The translations under genes were made by a program, and so were the position numbers. The notes under the pieces are model-generated. The model ran no database searches. It worked only from the letters and a program-made list of their open reading frames with translations, and was not told the origin of the DNA. A DNA stretch of 64,000 bases, from assembly GCF_900112645.1 (NCBI RefSeq), contig NZ_FOMO01000001.1:1-64000 (forward strand), given 5' to 3'. Shown here piece by piece: positions 1 through 8,322 of this stretch. The first letter of the stretch is position 1; the number at the start of each line of letters is the position of its first letter. Source of the stretch: Phytopseudomonas straminea (GTDB taxonomy: Bacteria > Pseudomonadota > Gammaproteobacteria > Pseudomonadales > Pseudomonadaceae).

Positions 1-384
1 AACGCCCTGTTCGACCAACCCGTGCAGGCGCAGCCCGACTCCCACGTCAACGAGCGCGTGCGCTACACGGTCGGTGGCCAGCTCCTGGCCTACGAGCGCC
101 TGTCCAGCTCGTTTCCCGGCAACTCGATCAACGCCGTGAAAATGAATATTCCGGTGGGCTACGAATCGGAACTGATCGCCCACGAGGGCGTGGAGTTCTC
201 CTACGTGCTGGCCGGGCATATCGTCTACACCATCGAAGGTCGCGACTATCCGCTCGGCCCTGGCGACTCGGTGCACTTCGATGCCGGCAAGCTGCACCGG
301 CTGATCAATGCCGCCGACGAGCCCGCCGAAGTGCTCACCATGACCACCATGCAATTGTTCGGCGATAGCCCGGCGCAAGAGTGA
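1..384 (+). CDS. psdR: XRE/cupin regulator, C-terminal part (PsdR-like), 5'-truncated
   Basis: The reading frame is open from the first base to the stop at 382-384, so only the C-terminal 127 residues are present and the start lies outside the window. The visible part is a cupin beta-barrel: it contains SYVLAGHIVYTIEGRDY and a following GPGDSVHFDAGKLHR, the two typical cupin motifs. In the HTH-XRE/cupin family an N-terminal helix-turn-helix precedes this domain. In Pseudomonas aeruginosa such a protein, PsdR, is encoded next to dpp genes and represses dipeptide uptake. The dpp operon starts 171 bp downstream on the same strand, which supports the assignment. The HTH half cannot be checked, so the symbol rests on domain plus context. 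Confidence 0.7.
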   Translation, partial: NALFDQPVQAQPDSHVNERVRYTVGGQLLAYERLSSSFPGNSINAVKMNIPVGYESELIAHEGVEFSYVLAGHIVYTIEGRDYPLGPGDSVHFDAGKLHRLINAADEPAEVLTMTTMQLFGDSPAQE

Positions 385-555
385 TTTTCGCCCCAATTCA
401 GGGCAAATATGCGCAATGTTAGTGCCGCTTAATTTTTGTTGACCGAAATTTCAGAATGACTTAATTTCGAGCCCGACCCGGTGGGCTATCCGCTTTCACC
501 GCATATCGAGCTCGCGCTGAACCCAGGCGCGAACAAAAAGAAAAAAGAGGTTCGC
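385..555 (+). promoter_or_regulatory. dppA leader and promoter region
   Basis: This 171-bp gap is AT-richer than its surroundings. It contains the octamer CTTAATTT twice in direct orientation at 428-435 and 460-467, 32 bp (about three helical turns) apart, with a GAAATTTC palindrome between them. These are candidate operator half-sites for the neighbouring cupin regulator, but no known consensus was matched. A purine-rich AAAAGAGG before the ATG at 556 is the ribosome binding site that decides the start. Confidence 0.4.
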
Positions 556-2151
556 ATGCGCATGTCTCTCCTGTGCAAGGCTCTGCTCACGGCAGGTCTG
601 CTCTCCAGTGTTTCGCTCGCCCAGGCCAGCAATCTGGTGTATTGCTCCGAAGGCAGCCCGGGCGGTTTCGACCCCGGCCAGTACACCACCGGTACCGACT
701 TCGATGCGGCCTCGGAAACCATCTTCAACCGCCTGGCCGAATTCGAGCGTGGCGGCACCAAGGCTCAGCCGGGCCTGGCGACTTCCTGGGACATCAGCGA
801 AGACGGCCTGACCTACACCTTCCACCTGCGCGAAGGGGTCAAGTTCCACACCACTGATTACTTCAAGCCGAGCCGCGAATTCAACGCCGACGACGTGCTG
901 TTCACCTTCAACCGCATGCTCGACCGCAACCACCCGTTCCGCAAGGCGTACCCCAGCGAGTTCCCGTATTTCACCGATATGGGCCTGGACAAGAACATCG
1001 CCAAGGTCGAGAAGAAAGATGACCACACCGTGGTCTTCACCCTCAAGGAAGTGGACGCCGCGTTCGTGCAGAACCTGGCGATGAACTTCGCCGGCATCCA
1101 TTCCGCCGAGTACGCCGACCAGTTGCTCAAGGCTGGCAAGGCCGCAGAAATCAACCAGAAGCCCATCGGCACCGGCCCGTTCGTGTTCAGCCGTTACCAG
1201 AAGGACGCGGCGATTCGCTACAAGGGCAACAAGGAATACTGGAACCCGGATGACGTGAAGATCGACAACCTGATCTTCTCCATCAACACCGACGCTTCGG
1301 TGCGCGCCCAGAAGCTGCGTGCCGGCGAGTGCCAGATCACCCTCAATCCGCGCCCGGCCGACCTCAAGGGCCTGCAGGCCGACAAGAACCTCAACGTGCC
1401 GACCGCCCCGGGCTACAACCTGGGCTACATCGCCTACAACGTGACCCGCGCGCCGTTCGACAAGCTCGAGGTGCGCCAAGCGCTGGACATGGCGGTGAAC
1501 AAGAAAGCCATCATCGACGCCGTGTACCAGGGCGCCGGCCAGCTGGCCGTCAACGGCATGCCGCCGACCCAGTGGTCCTACGACGAGTCGATCAAGGACG
1601 CGCCCTACAACCCGGAAAAGGCCAAGGAACTGCTCAAGGCCGCCGGCGTGAAGGAAGGCACCGAAATCACCCTGTGGGCCATGCCTGTGCAGCGCCCCTA
1701 CAACCCCAACGCCCGTCTGATGGCCGAAATGCTGCAGGCCGACTGGGCCAAGGTCGGCGTCAAGGCACGCATCGTCAGCTACGAGTGGGGCGAGTACATC
1801 AAGCGCGCCCACGCTGGCGAGCACGACGCCATGCTGATCGGCTGGACCGGCGACAATGGTGACCCCGACAACTGGCTCGGCACCCTGTATGGCTGCGCTT
1901 CGGTAGATGGCAACAACTTCTCCAAGTGGTGCAACGCCGAGTACGACAAGCTGGTAGTGGCCGCCAAGCGCGTGACCGACCAGAACGAGCGCAGCGAGCT
2001 GTACAAGCAGGCTCAGGTGGTGCTCAAGCGTGAAGTGCCGATCACCCCGATCGCCCACTCCACCGTGTACCAGCCGATGCGCACCAGCGTGAAGGGCTTC
2101 CAGATCAGCCCGTTCGGGCGTAACAGCTTTATCGGTGTCAGCAACGACTGA
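556..2151 (+). CDS. dppA: Periplasmic dipeptide-binding protein, first paralogue
   Basis: A 531-residue solute-binding protein of the peptide/opine/nickel family (SBP_bac_5). It begins with a signal peptide (MRMSLLCKALLTAGLLSS, likely cut after AQA) and then shows the family-typical LVYCSEGSPGGFDP start, the AEFERGGTKAQPGLATSWDI segment, and WTGDNGDPDNWLGTLYGC near the C-terminus. The protein delivers dipeptides to the DppBCDF permease. An earlier in-frame start at 481 would put 25 polar residues before the signal peptide, so the ATG at 556 behind AAAAGAGG is preferred. It is followed by a second, clearly related binding protein. In P. aeruginosa the matching genes are dppA3 and dppA4. The gene name is secure at family level; the exact peptide preference is not. 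Confidence 0.92.
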   Translation: MRMSLLCKALLTAGLLSSVSLAQASNLVYCSEGSPGGFDPGQYTTGTDFDAASETIFNRLAEFERGGTKAQPGLATSWDISEDGLTYTFHLREGVKFHTTDYFKPSREFNADDVLFTFNRMLDRNHPFRKAYPSEFPYFTDMGLDKNIAKVEKKDDHTVVFTLKEVDAAFVQNLAMNFAGIHSAEYADQLLKAGKAAEINQKPIGTGPFVFSRYQKDAAIRYKGNKEYWNPDDVKIDNLIFSINTDASVRAQKLRAGECQITLNPRPADLKGLQADKNLNVPTAPGYNLGYIAYNVTRAPFDKLEVRQALDMAVNKKAIIDAVYQGAGQLAVNGMPPTQWSYDESIKDAPYNPEKAKELLKAAGVKEGTEITLWAMPVQRPYNPNARLMAEMLQADWAKVGVKARIVSYEWGEYIKRAHAGEHDAMLIGWTGDNGDPDNWLGTLYGCASVDGNNFSKWCNAEYDKLVVAAKRVTDQNERSELYKQAQVVLKREVPITPIAHSTVYQPMRTSVKGFQISPFGRNSFIGVSND

Positions 2152-2343
2152 TTGGCCGCCTCGCGGACAACCGCGCGGCGACCCGCCAACCGACAAGCCT
2201 GGGTGACCAGCGCGATCAGCGCTCAGTCCTCGGGCTTGCCACTGGCAACGACCGATGATGCACGCATCCTTCTGAAAACCGGCTCACGGCCTGCCCCTTG
2301 CAGGCCGTACGTCTATGCTGACCTCAACCGCGGGGGACATCCG
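2152..2343. other. Intergenic gap between the two dppA paralogues
   Basis: There is no coding gene here. In P. aeruginosa the porin gene opdP lies between the two binding-protein genes; here only about 190 bp of non-coding sequence is present. The frame of the second dppA runs open through the gap, so an annotated start could be placed too early. The GGGGGACA just before 2344 looks like the ribosome binding site. Confidence 0.6.
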
Positions 2344-3939
2344 ATGAAGACACTACCGCTACGCGCTGCCCTGGCCGCCCTGGTTCTCGGCGCCGCCGGC
2401 AATCTGGCCGCCAAACCGCTGGTGGTATGTACCGAGGCGAGCCCCGAGGGTTTCGACATCGTGCAGTACACCACCGCGGTGACCGCCGATGCCTCGGCCG
2501 AGACGGTGTTCAACCGCCTGGTCGACTTCAAGCCCGGCACAACGGACATTCAGCCGGCGCTGGCCGAAAGCTGGGAGATCAGCGACGACGGCCTGACCTA
2601 CACCTTTCACCTGCGCAAAGGCGTGAAATTCCACACCACCGATTACTTCACGCCGAGCCGCGAATTCAACGCCGACGACGTGCTGTGGAGCCTCAATCGC
2701 CAGCTCGACCCCAAGCACCCGTGGCACGCCAAGGCCAGCGTGGGCTATCCCTATTTCGAGAGCATGGCGTTCCGCGACCTGCTCAAGTCGGTGACCAAGA
2801 CCGACGACCACACCGTGGTCATCACCCTGAACCGCCCCGAAGCCCCGTTCCTGCGTGACATGGCCATGCCCTTTACCTCGATCTACTCCGCCGAATACGG
2901 CGACCAGCTGCTCAAGGCCGGCAAGACCGGCGAGCTCAACAGCAAGCCGATCGGCACCGGGCCGTTCATCTTCCAGCGCTACAACAAGGACGCCCAGGTT
3001 CGCTTCAAGGCCAACCCCGACTACTTCCGCGGCAAGCCGCCGGCCGACCCACTGATCTTCGCCATCGCCACCGACAACAACACCCGCCTGCAGAAGCTGC
3101 GCGCCAACGAGTGCCAGGTGGCGCTGTACCCCAAGCCTGATGACGTGCCGTCGATCAAGGCCGATGCCAACCTCAAGGTCGACGAGATCGAGGCCATCGT
3201 CACCGGCTATATCGCCATGAACACCGAGCACAAATACCTGAGCGACGTGCGCGTGCGTCGGGCGATCAACCTGGCCTTCGACCGCCAGCGCCACGTCGAA
3301 CAGCTGTTCGGCAAGGGCAACGCGCTGGTGGCGGTCAATCCGTACCCGCCGGTGCTGATCGGCTACAACGACGATAACCGCAACCCGCCCCGCGACCTCG
3401 ACAAGGCCCGAGCCCTGCTCAAGGAAGCCGGCGTGCCGGAAGGCGCCGTGATCACCCTGTTCACCCGCAGCGGCGGCGGCCAGACCAACCCCAACCCGCG
3501 CCTGTCGGCAGAAATGCTCCAGGCCGACCTTGCCGAGATCGGCCTGAAGCTCGATATCCGCGTGATGGAGTGGGGCGAGATGCTGCGCCGTGCCAAGAAG
3601 GGCGAAGGCGACCTGGTGTCCTCCGGCTGGGCCGGCGACAACGGCGACCCGGACAATTTCCTGACCCCGCTGCTGAGCTGCGATGCGGCGAAAAACGGCG
3701 AGAACTATGCGCGCTGGTGCAACCCTAAGTTCCAGGACCTGATCACCCAAGCCCGCGGCGTGACCGACAACGATCAACGTGCCGGCCTCTACCGCCAGGC
3801 TCTGGCGATCTACGCCGAGGATCAACCCTGGATCAACGTGGCCCACCCGAAACTGTTCACCGCCATGCGCAAGAACGTCGAGGGCTATCACATCAGCCCA
3901 CTGACCAATAACAACTTCGCCACCACCCAGGTGAAGTAG
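2344..3939 (+). CDS. dppA: Periplasmic dipeptide-binding protein, second paralogue
   Basis: A 531-residue paralogue of the upstream binding protein, the same length and same family (SBP_bac_5). The signal peptide is MKTLPLRAALAALVLGAAG, probably cut after LAA. Shared blocks include GLTYTFHLRKGVKFHTTDYF, PIGTGPFIFQRYNKDAQ and WAGDNGDPDNFLTPLLSC. ATG at 2344 has a purine-rich ribosome binding site and sits directly before the signal peptide. It most likely shares the downstream DppBCDF membrane complex, widening the range of peptides imported. Two binding proteins per permease is the known arrangement for Pseudomonas dpp loci. Confidence 0.92.
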   Translation: MKTLPLRAALAALVLGAAGNLAAKPLVVCTEASPEGFDIVQYTTAVTADASAETVFNRLVDFKPGTTDIQPALAESWEISDDGLTYTFHLRKGVKFHTTDYFTPSREFNADDVLWSLNRQLDPKHPWHAKASVGYPYFESMAFRDLLKSVTKTDDHTVVITLNRPEAPFLRDMAMPFTSIYSAEYGDQLLKAGKTGELNSKPIGTGPFIFQRYNKDAQVRFKANPDYFRGKPPADPLIFAIATDNNTRLQKLRANECQVALYPKPDDVPSIKADANLKVDEIEAIVTGYIAMNTEHKYLSDVRVRRAINLAFDRQRHVEQLFGKGNALVAVNPYPPVLIGYNDDNRNPPRDLDKARALLKEAGVPEGAVITLFTRSGGGQTNPNPRLSAEMLQADLAEIGLKLDIRVMEWGEMLRRAKKGEGDLVSSGWAGDNGDPDNFLTPLLSCDAAKNGENYARWCNPKFQDLITQARGVTDNDQRAGLYRQALAIYAEDQPWINVAHPKLFTAMRKNVEGYHISPLTNNNFATTQVK

Positions 3940-4008
3940 ATAAAAACACACCGTCGGCGGTACACACGCCGGCGGGCTGCCTGACCGGCCAATGAGGTAC
4001 CTCCCACG

Positions 4009-5019
4009 ATGTTGAGTTTTATTGCCCGGCGCCTGGGCCTGCTGATCCCCACGTTCTTCGGGGTTACGCTGCTGACCTTCGCGCTCATCCGCATGATCCC
4101 CGGCGACCCCGTGGAAGTGATGATGGGCGAGCGGCGCGTCGACCCGCAGATGCACGCCGAAGCCATGGAGCGTCTGGGCCTGAACAAGCCCCTGTATGCC
4201 CAGTACTTCGATTACATCGGCCAGCTGGCCCAGGGCGACCTGGGTGAATCGCTGCGCACCCGCACCCCGGTGTGGAGCGAGTTCACCACCCTGTTCCCCG
4301 CCACCCTGGAGCTGACCCTGGCCGCGCTGCTGTTTTCCGGCACGCTGGGGCTGATTGCCGGGGTGATCGCCGCGCTCAAACGGGGCTCGTTATTCGATCA
4401 CGGGGTGATGGGCATTTCCCTGGCCGGCTATTCGATGCCGATCTTCTGGTGGGGCCTGCTGCTGATCATGTTCTTCTCGGTGTGGCTCGGCTGGACGCCG
4501 GTATCGGGGCGTATCGACCTGCTCTACGACATCCAGCCGGTGACCGGCTTCATGCTGATCGACACCCTGCTGTCCGACGAGGAAGGCGCGTTCGGCAACG
4601 CCCTGCGCCACCTGATCCTGCCGGCCATCGTGCTGGGTACCATTCCGCTGGCGGTGATCGCCCGCATGACCCGCTCGGCGATGCTCGAAGTGCTGCGTGA
4701 GGACTACGTGCGCACCGCCCGCGCCAAGGGCCTGTCGCCGGCCCGCGTAGTGTTCGTGCACGGCCTGCGCAACGCACTGATTCCGGTGCTCACCGTGTTC
4801 GGCCTGCAGGTCGGCACGCTGCTCGCCGGGGCGGTACTGACCGAAACCATCTTCTCCTGGCCGGGCATCGGCAAGTGGCTGATCGAGTCCATCGGTGCCC
4901 GCGACTACCCCGTGGTGCAGAACGGCATCCTGCTGATCGCCTGTCTGGTGATCCTGGTCAACTTCGTGGTGGACATCCTCTATGGACTCGTTAACCCACG
5001 CATTCGCCACCAGCGCTGA
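4009..5019 (+). CDS. dppB: Dipeptide ABC transporter permease DppB
   Basis: A 336-residue inner-membrane permease with the family start MLSFIARRLGLLIPTFFGVT, an N-terminal membrane helix (about residues 8-28), a periplasmic segment, and five more predicted helices. The IRMIPGDPVEVMMG block after the first helix and the EAA-type coupling loop (residues about 230-258, including ARAKGLSPARV) are typical of DppB/OppB. It pairs with DppC to form the channel. Length is normal. It ends in TGA directly followed by AAAGGAG, a strong Shine-Dalgarno sequence that now serves a small ORF created by a repeat rather than dppC itself. Confidence 0.95.
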   Translation: MLSFIARRLGLLIPTFFGVTLLTFALIRMIPGDPVEVMMGERRVDPQMHAEAMERLGLNKPLYAQYFDYIGQLAQGDLGESLRTRTPVWSEFTTLFPATLELTLAALLFSGTLGLIAGVIAALKRGSLFDHGVMGISLAGYSMPIFWWGLLLIMFFSVWLGWTPVSGRIDLLYDIQPVTGFMLIDTLLSDEEGAFGNALRHLILPAIVLGTIPLAVIARMTRSAMLEVLREDYVRTARAKGLSPARVVFVHGLRNALIPVLTVFGLQVGTLLAGAVLTETIFSWPGIGKWLIESIGARDYPVVQNGILLIACLVILVNFVVDILYGLVNPRIRHQR

Positions 5020-5033
5020 TAAAGGAGCCTGAA

Positions 5034-5189
5034 ATGTCCCTGCATTTGGCTCGCTGGAGCTATTCAGAAAACACCAACGTATTCGTAGCCTGGGTTGAGC
5101 AGCGCGATACCCAGGTCGCTCTCTCCCGGGTGTCGCTGCGCTCGACCCGGGCTACGCCAAAATCAGCTATTCATGAGGTGCGAGCATGA
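5034..5189 (+). CDS. Small ORF made largely of a palindromic repeat, between dppB and dppC
   Basis: An open frame of 51 codons starts with ATG 6 nt after a perfect AAGGAG and stops in TGA that overlaps the dppC start (ATGA at 5186-5189). Its middle (5085-5155) is the GTAGCCTGGGT palindromic repeat found elsewhere in the window, read in a frame without stops. The predicted peptide (starting MSLHLARWSYSENTN) matches no family I know. It could be a chance product, but the start signal and the stop/start overlap mean it could carry ribosomes on to dppC. Expression is not shown. Confidence 0.4.
   Translation: MSLHLARWSYSENTNVFVAWVEQRDTQVALSRVSLRSTRATPKSAIHEVRA
5085..5155. repeat. GTAGCCTGGGT palindromic repeat, copy 1
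   Basis: The left arm GTAGCCTGGGTTGAGCAGCG is answered by GCTCGACCCGGGCTAC at the right end, giving a 71-bp imperfect hairpin. Related copies lie at 23976-24023 (partial), 45299-45369 and 45496-45564. This copy sits inside the dpp operon, between dppB and dppC. Confidence 0.85.
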
Positions 5190-6094
5190 CCTCGACCACC
5201 ACCACACCGCTGGACCAGGCCCTGGTCTACCCCTCGCCGCTGAAGGAATTCTGGCGCGCGTTCAGCCACAACAAGGGCGCTGTCGCCGGCCTCGGCTTCA
5301 TGCTGCTGATGGTGTTCTGCGCGCTGTTCGCGCCATGGATCGCGCCCTATTCGCCCAGCGAACAGTTCCGTGACGCCCTGCTGACCCCGCCGGTCTGGCT
5401 CGAAGGCGGGCAATGGCAGTTCATCCTCGGCACCGACGAAGTCGGCCGCGACCTGCTCTCGCGCCTGATCCACGGCGCGCGCCTGTCGCTGCTGATCGGC
5501 CTGGCCTCGGTGGTCATCTCGCTGATTCCCGGCCTGCTGCTGGGCCTGGTCGCGGGCTTTTTCCCGCGCCTGATGGGCCCTTCGATCATGCGCCTGATGG
5601 ACATCATGCTGGCCCTGCCCTCGCTGCTGCTGGCCGTGGCCATCGTCGCCATTCTCGGCCCAGGCCTGATCAACACCGTGATCGCCATCGCCATCGTCTC
5701 GCTGCCTTCCTACGTGCGCCTGACCCGCGCTGCGGTGATGGGCGAGCTGAACCGCGACTACGTCACCGCCGCCCGCCTGGCCGGCGCTAGCCTGCCGCGG
5801 CTGATGTTCATTACCGTGCTGCCCAACTGCATGGCGCCGCTAATCGTGCAGGCGACCCTGAGCTTTTCCTCGGCGATTCTCGATGCCGCCGCCCTGGGCT
5901 TCCTCGGCCTGGGCGTGCAACCGCCAACGCCTGAGTGGGGCACCATGCTGGCTTCGGCGCGCGACTACATCGAGCGCGCCTGGTGGGTGGTGACCCTGCC
6001 CGGCCTCGCCATCCTGCTTAGCGTGCTGGCGATCAACCTGATGGGCGACGGCCTGCGCGATGCGCTGGACCCGAAACTCAAGAATGCGATCTGA
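5186..6094 (+). CDS. dppC: Dipeptide ABC transporter permease DppC
   Basis: A 302-residue inner-membrane permease of the OppB/DppC family. It has an N-terminal cytoplasmic stretch (LDQALVYPSPLKEFW), a first helix at about residues 35-55, the family block LGTDEVGRDLLSRLIHGARL, and an EAA loop (YVTAARLAGASLPRL) around residues 190-205. The C-terminal LAINLMGDGLRDALDPKLK is the standard DppC/OppC ending. The start overlaps the stop of a small repeat-derived ORF; a GAGGTG 6 nt before ATG provides its own ribosome binding site. It forms the channel with DppB. Confidence 0.95.
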   Translation: MTSTTTTPLDQALVYPSPLKEFWRAFSHNKGAVAGLGFMLLMVFCALFAPWIAPYSPSEQFRDALLTPPVWLEGGQWQFILGTDEVGRDLLSRLIHGARLSLLIGLASVVISLIPGLLLGLVAGFFPRLMGPSIMRLMDIMLALPSLLLAVAIVAILGPGLINTVIAIAIVSLPSYVRLTRAAVMGELNRDYVTAARLAGASLPRLMFITVLPNCMAPLIVQATLSFSSAILDAAALGFLGLGVQPPTPEWGTMLASARDYIERAWWVVTLPGLAILLSVLAINLMGDGLRDALDPKLKNAI

Positions 6095-6156
6095 GGAGGC
6101 CGCCATGAACCTGTTCTGTACCACGGCCGCCCCTGCGATTCGATGGAGGCCACCCG

Positions 6157-7131
6157 ATGAGCCTGCTGGAAATAGACAACCTGAGCGTGCGCTTCGGCGA
6201 CGCCAACGCCGTGCCGGTGGTCGACGGCCTCGACCTGAAAGTCGACAAGGGTGAAGTGCTGGCCATCGTCGGCGAGTCCGGCTCAGGCAAGTCGGTGACC
6301 ATGATGGCGCTGATGGGCCTGATCGACGCCCCCGGCATCGTGCGCGCCGACCGCCTGACCTTCGACGGCACGGACATGCTGACCCTCAAGGGCCGCCAGC
6401 GTCGACATATCGTCGGCAAGGACCTGTCGATGATCTTCCAGGATCCGATGACCGCCCTGAACCCCAGCTTCACCGTGGGTTTCCAGATCGAGGAGGTGCT
6501 GCGCCAGCACCTTGGCCTCAAGGGCAAGGCCGCGCGCCAGCGCGCCCTGCAACTGCTCGAACGCGTGGAAATCCCTGGTGCGGCCAGCCGCCTCGACGCC
6601 TTCCCGCATCAGCTCTCCGGTGGCATGAGCCAGCGCGTCGCGATCGCCATGGCGATTGCGGCCGAGCCCAAGCTGCTGATCGCCGATGAGCCGACCACCG
6701 CCCTGGACGTGACCATCCAGGCGCAGATCATGGAGCTGCTGCTCGACCTGCAGCGCGAACAGAACATGGGCCTGGTGCTGATCACCCATGACCTGGCCGT
6801 GGTCGCCGAAACCGCCAACCGCGTCTGCGTGATGTACGCAGGCCAGGCGGTCGAGCTAGGCCAGGTGCCGGCGCTGTTCGACGCACCGACCCACCCCTAC
6901 ACCGAAGCGCTGATCAAGGCGATTCCCGAGCACAGCCTGGGCGCCACGCGCCTGTCGACCCTGCCCGGCATCGTGCCCGGTCGCTATGACCGACCCCACG
7001 GCTGCCTGCTGTCGCCGCGCTGCCCCTACGTGCAGCCCAAGTGCCGCGAGCAGCGCCCGGCCCTGGAACCCCACGAGCGCGGCGCGGTGCGCTGCTATTT
7101 CCCGCTCAATCTGAATGCCGAGGTGGCGTGA
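6157..7131 (+). CDS. dppD: Dipeptide ABC transporter ATPase DppD
   Basis: A 324-residue ATPase that powers the DppBC channel. Walker A is GESGSGKS at residues 39-46, the Q-loop region is [12 protein letters not shown], the signature is [15 protein letters not shown], and Walker B is [13 protein letters not shown]. The oligopeptide-type C-terminal extension with its cysteine cluster ([15 protein letters not shown]) is present. The TGA stop overlaps the ATG of dppF (TGATG), implying translational coupling. Confidence 0.95.
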   Translation: MSLLEIDNLSVRFGDANAVPVVDGLDLKVDKGEVLAIVGESGSGKSVTMMALMGLIDAPGIVRADRLTFDGTDMLTLKGRQRRHIVGKDLSMIFQDPMTALNPSFTVGFQIEEVLRQHLGLKGKAARQRALQLLERVEIPGAASRLDAFPHQLSGGMSQRVAIAMAIAAEPKLLIADEPTTALDVTIQAQIMELLLDLQREQNMGLVLITHDLAVVAETANRVCVMYAGQAVELGQVPALFDAPTHPYTEALIKAIPEHSLGATRLSTLPGIVPGRYDRPHGCLLSPRCPYVQPKCREQRPALEPHERGAVRCYFPLNLNAEVA

Positions 7132-8099
7132 TGACGACCGTTCTGACCGCACGCCAACTGACGCGCCACTACTCCGTGTCCCAGGGGCTGTTCAAGCCCG
7201 CCGCCACGGTACAGGCGCTCAATGGTGTGTCCTTCGAGTTGCAGGCTGGCAAGACCCTGGCCGTGGTCGGCGAATCCGGCTGCGGCAAATCCACCCTGGC
7301 CCGCGCCCTGACACTGATCGAGGAGCCCACCTCGGGCTCGCTGCAGATCGCCGGCCAGGAAGTCAACGGCGCCAGCGCGCAGACCCGCAAGCAACTGCGC
7401 CGCGACGTGCAGATGGTGTTCCAGAACCCCTACGCTTCGCTCAACCCGCGCCAGAAGATCGGTGATCAGCTGGCCGAACCGCTGCTGATCAACACAGGCC
7501 TGTCGCGCGCCGAGCGCCGCGAGAAAGTGCAGGCGATGATGAATCAGGTCGGCCTGCGCCCCGAGCACTACCAGCGCTACCCGCACATGTTCTCCGGCGG
7601 CCAGCGTCAGCGCATCGCCCTGGCCCGCGCCATGATGCTCAACCCCAAGGTGCTGGTGGCCGACGAGCCGACCTCGGCGCTGGACGTGTCGATCCAGGCC
7701 CAGGTGCTCAACCTGTTCATGGACCTGCAGGAAGAGTTCCAGACCGGCTACGTGTTCATCTCCCACAACCTGTCGGTGGTGCGCCACGTCGCCGACGACG
7801 TGCTGGTGATGTACCTCGGCCGCCCGGCGGAAATAGGCCCCAGCGAAAAGCTCTACGAGCGCCCGCTGCACCCGTACACCAAGGCGCTGCTGTCGGCCAC
7901 GCCGACCATCCACCCGGACCCGAGCAAACCGAAGATCAAGATCGTCGGCGAGCTGCCCAACCCGCTCAACCCGCCACCCGGCTGCCCGTTCCACAAGCGC
8001 TGCCCATACGCCACCGAACGCTGCCAGACCGAGCTGCCGCTGCTGCGCCCGCTCGATGGCCGGGAAGTGGCCTGCCACCACGCCGAGCAGTTTCTCTGA
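7131..8099 (+). CDS. dppF: Dipeptide ABC transporter ATPase DppF
   Basis: The second ATPase subunit, 322 residues. Walker A is GESGCGKS (residues 47-54), then MVFQNPYASLNPRQKIG, signature FSGGQRQRIALARAMM and Walker B VLVADEPTSALDVS. The C-terminal GCPFHKRCPYATERC matches the oligopeptide-transporter extension. The start is fixed by the one-base overlap with dppD; longer in-frame starts lie inside dppD. It is the last gene of the dpp operon. Confidence 0.95.
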   Translation: MTTVLTARQLTRHYSVSQGLFKPAATVQALNGVSFELQAGKTLAVVGESGCGKSTLARALTLIEEPTSGSLQIAGQEVNGASAQTRKQLRRDVQMVFQNPYASLNPRQKIGDQLAEPLLINTGLSRAERREKVQAMMNQVGLRPEHYQRYPHMFSGGQRQRIALARAMMLNPKVLVADEPTSALDVSIQAQVLNLFMDLQEEFQTGYVFISHNLSVVRHVADDVLVMYLGRPAEIGPSEKLYERPLHPYTKALLSATPTIHPDPSKPKIKIVGELPNPLNPPPGCPFHKRCPYATERCQTELPLLRPLDGREVACHHAEQFL

Positions 8100-8322
8100 T
8101 CGCCCACCGGGCGCAGCTAGACGCTGCGCCTGGCGGAACAAGAGCCTGTTCACGATCGTTCTGCCGGGCTTTATCTATGTGATCGCTACGTAACTGGATC
8201 GGCCGTTCGCGTAAATTGTAGGAGGGGCTTTAACTCCGAGCTCTTTGCTTGCCTTAATAAAAAACTCGCGGCTAAAGCCGCTCCTACGCAACCTTTGAAT
8301 GTCCGGTTCGCGAGCACGCTTC
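8100..8322. repeat. Intergenic hairpins after dppF
   Basis: Between the convergent dppF and piuB ends there are two hairpins. The first, GGCGCAGC...GCTGCGCC at 8109-8131, lies just after dppF and may end its transcript, though it lacks a T-run. The second, 8218-8287, has arms GTAGGAGGGGCTT and AAGCCGCTCCTAC and is preceded by CGGCCGTTCGCGTAA. The same 15-mer and a related hairpin occur at 31719-31807. The motif CCTGTTCACGATC at 8147 also recurs at 31668 and 55699. Confidence 0.75.

Noticed and set aside
496..2196. Long open frame (over 560 codons) antisense to the first dppA
   Set aside because: It is the mirror of a high-GC gene with GC-ending codons. It shows no domain, and the sense strand carries a clear binding protein. 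The same applies to long antisense frames over the second dppA, morA, the dehydratase and dxs.
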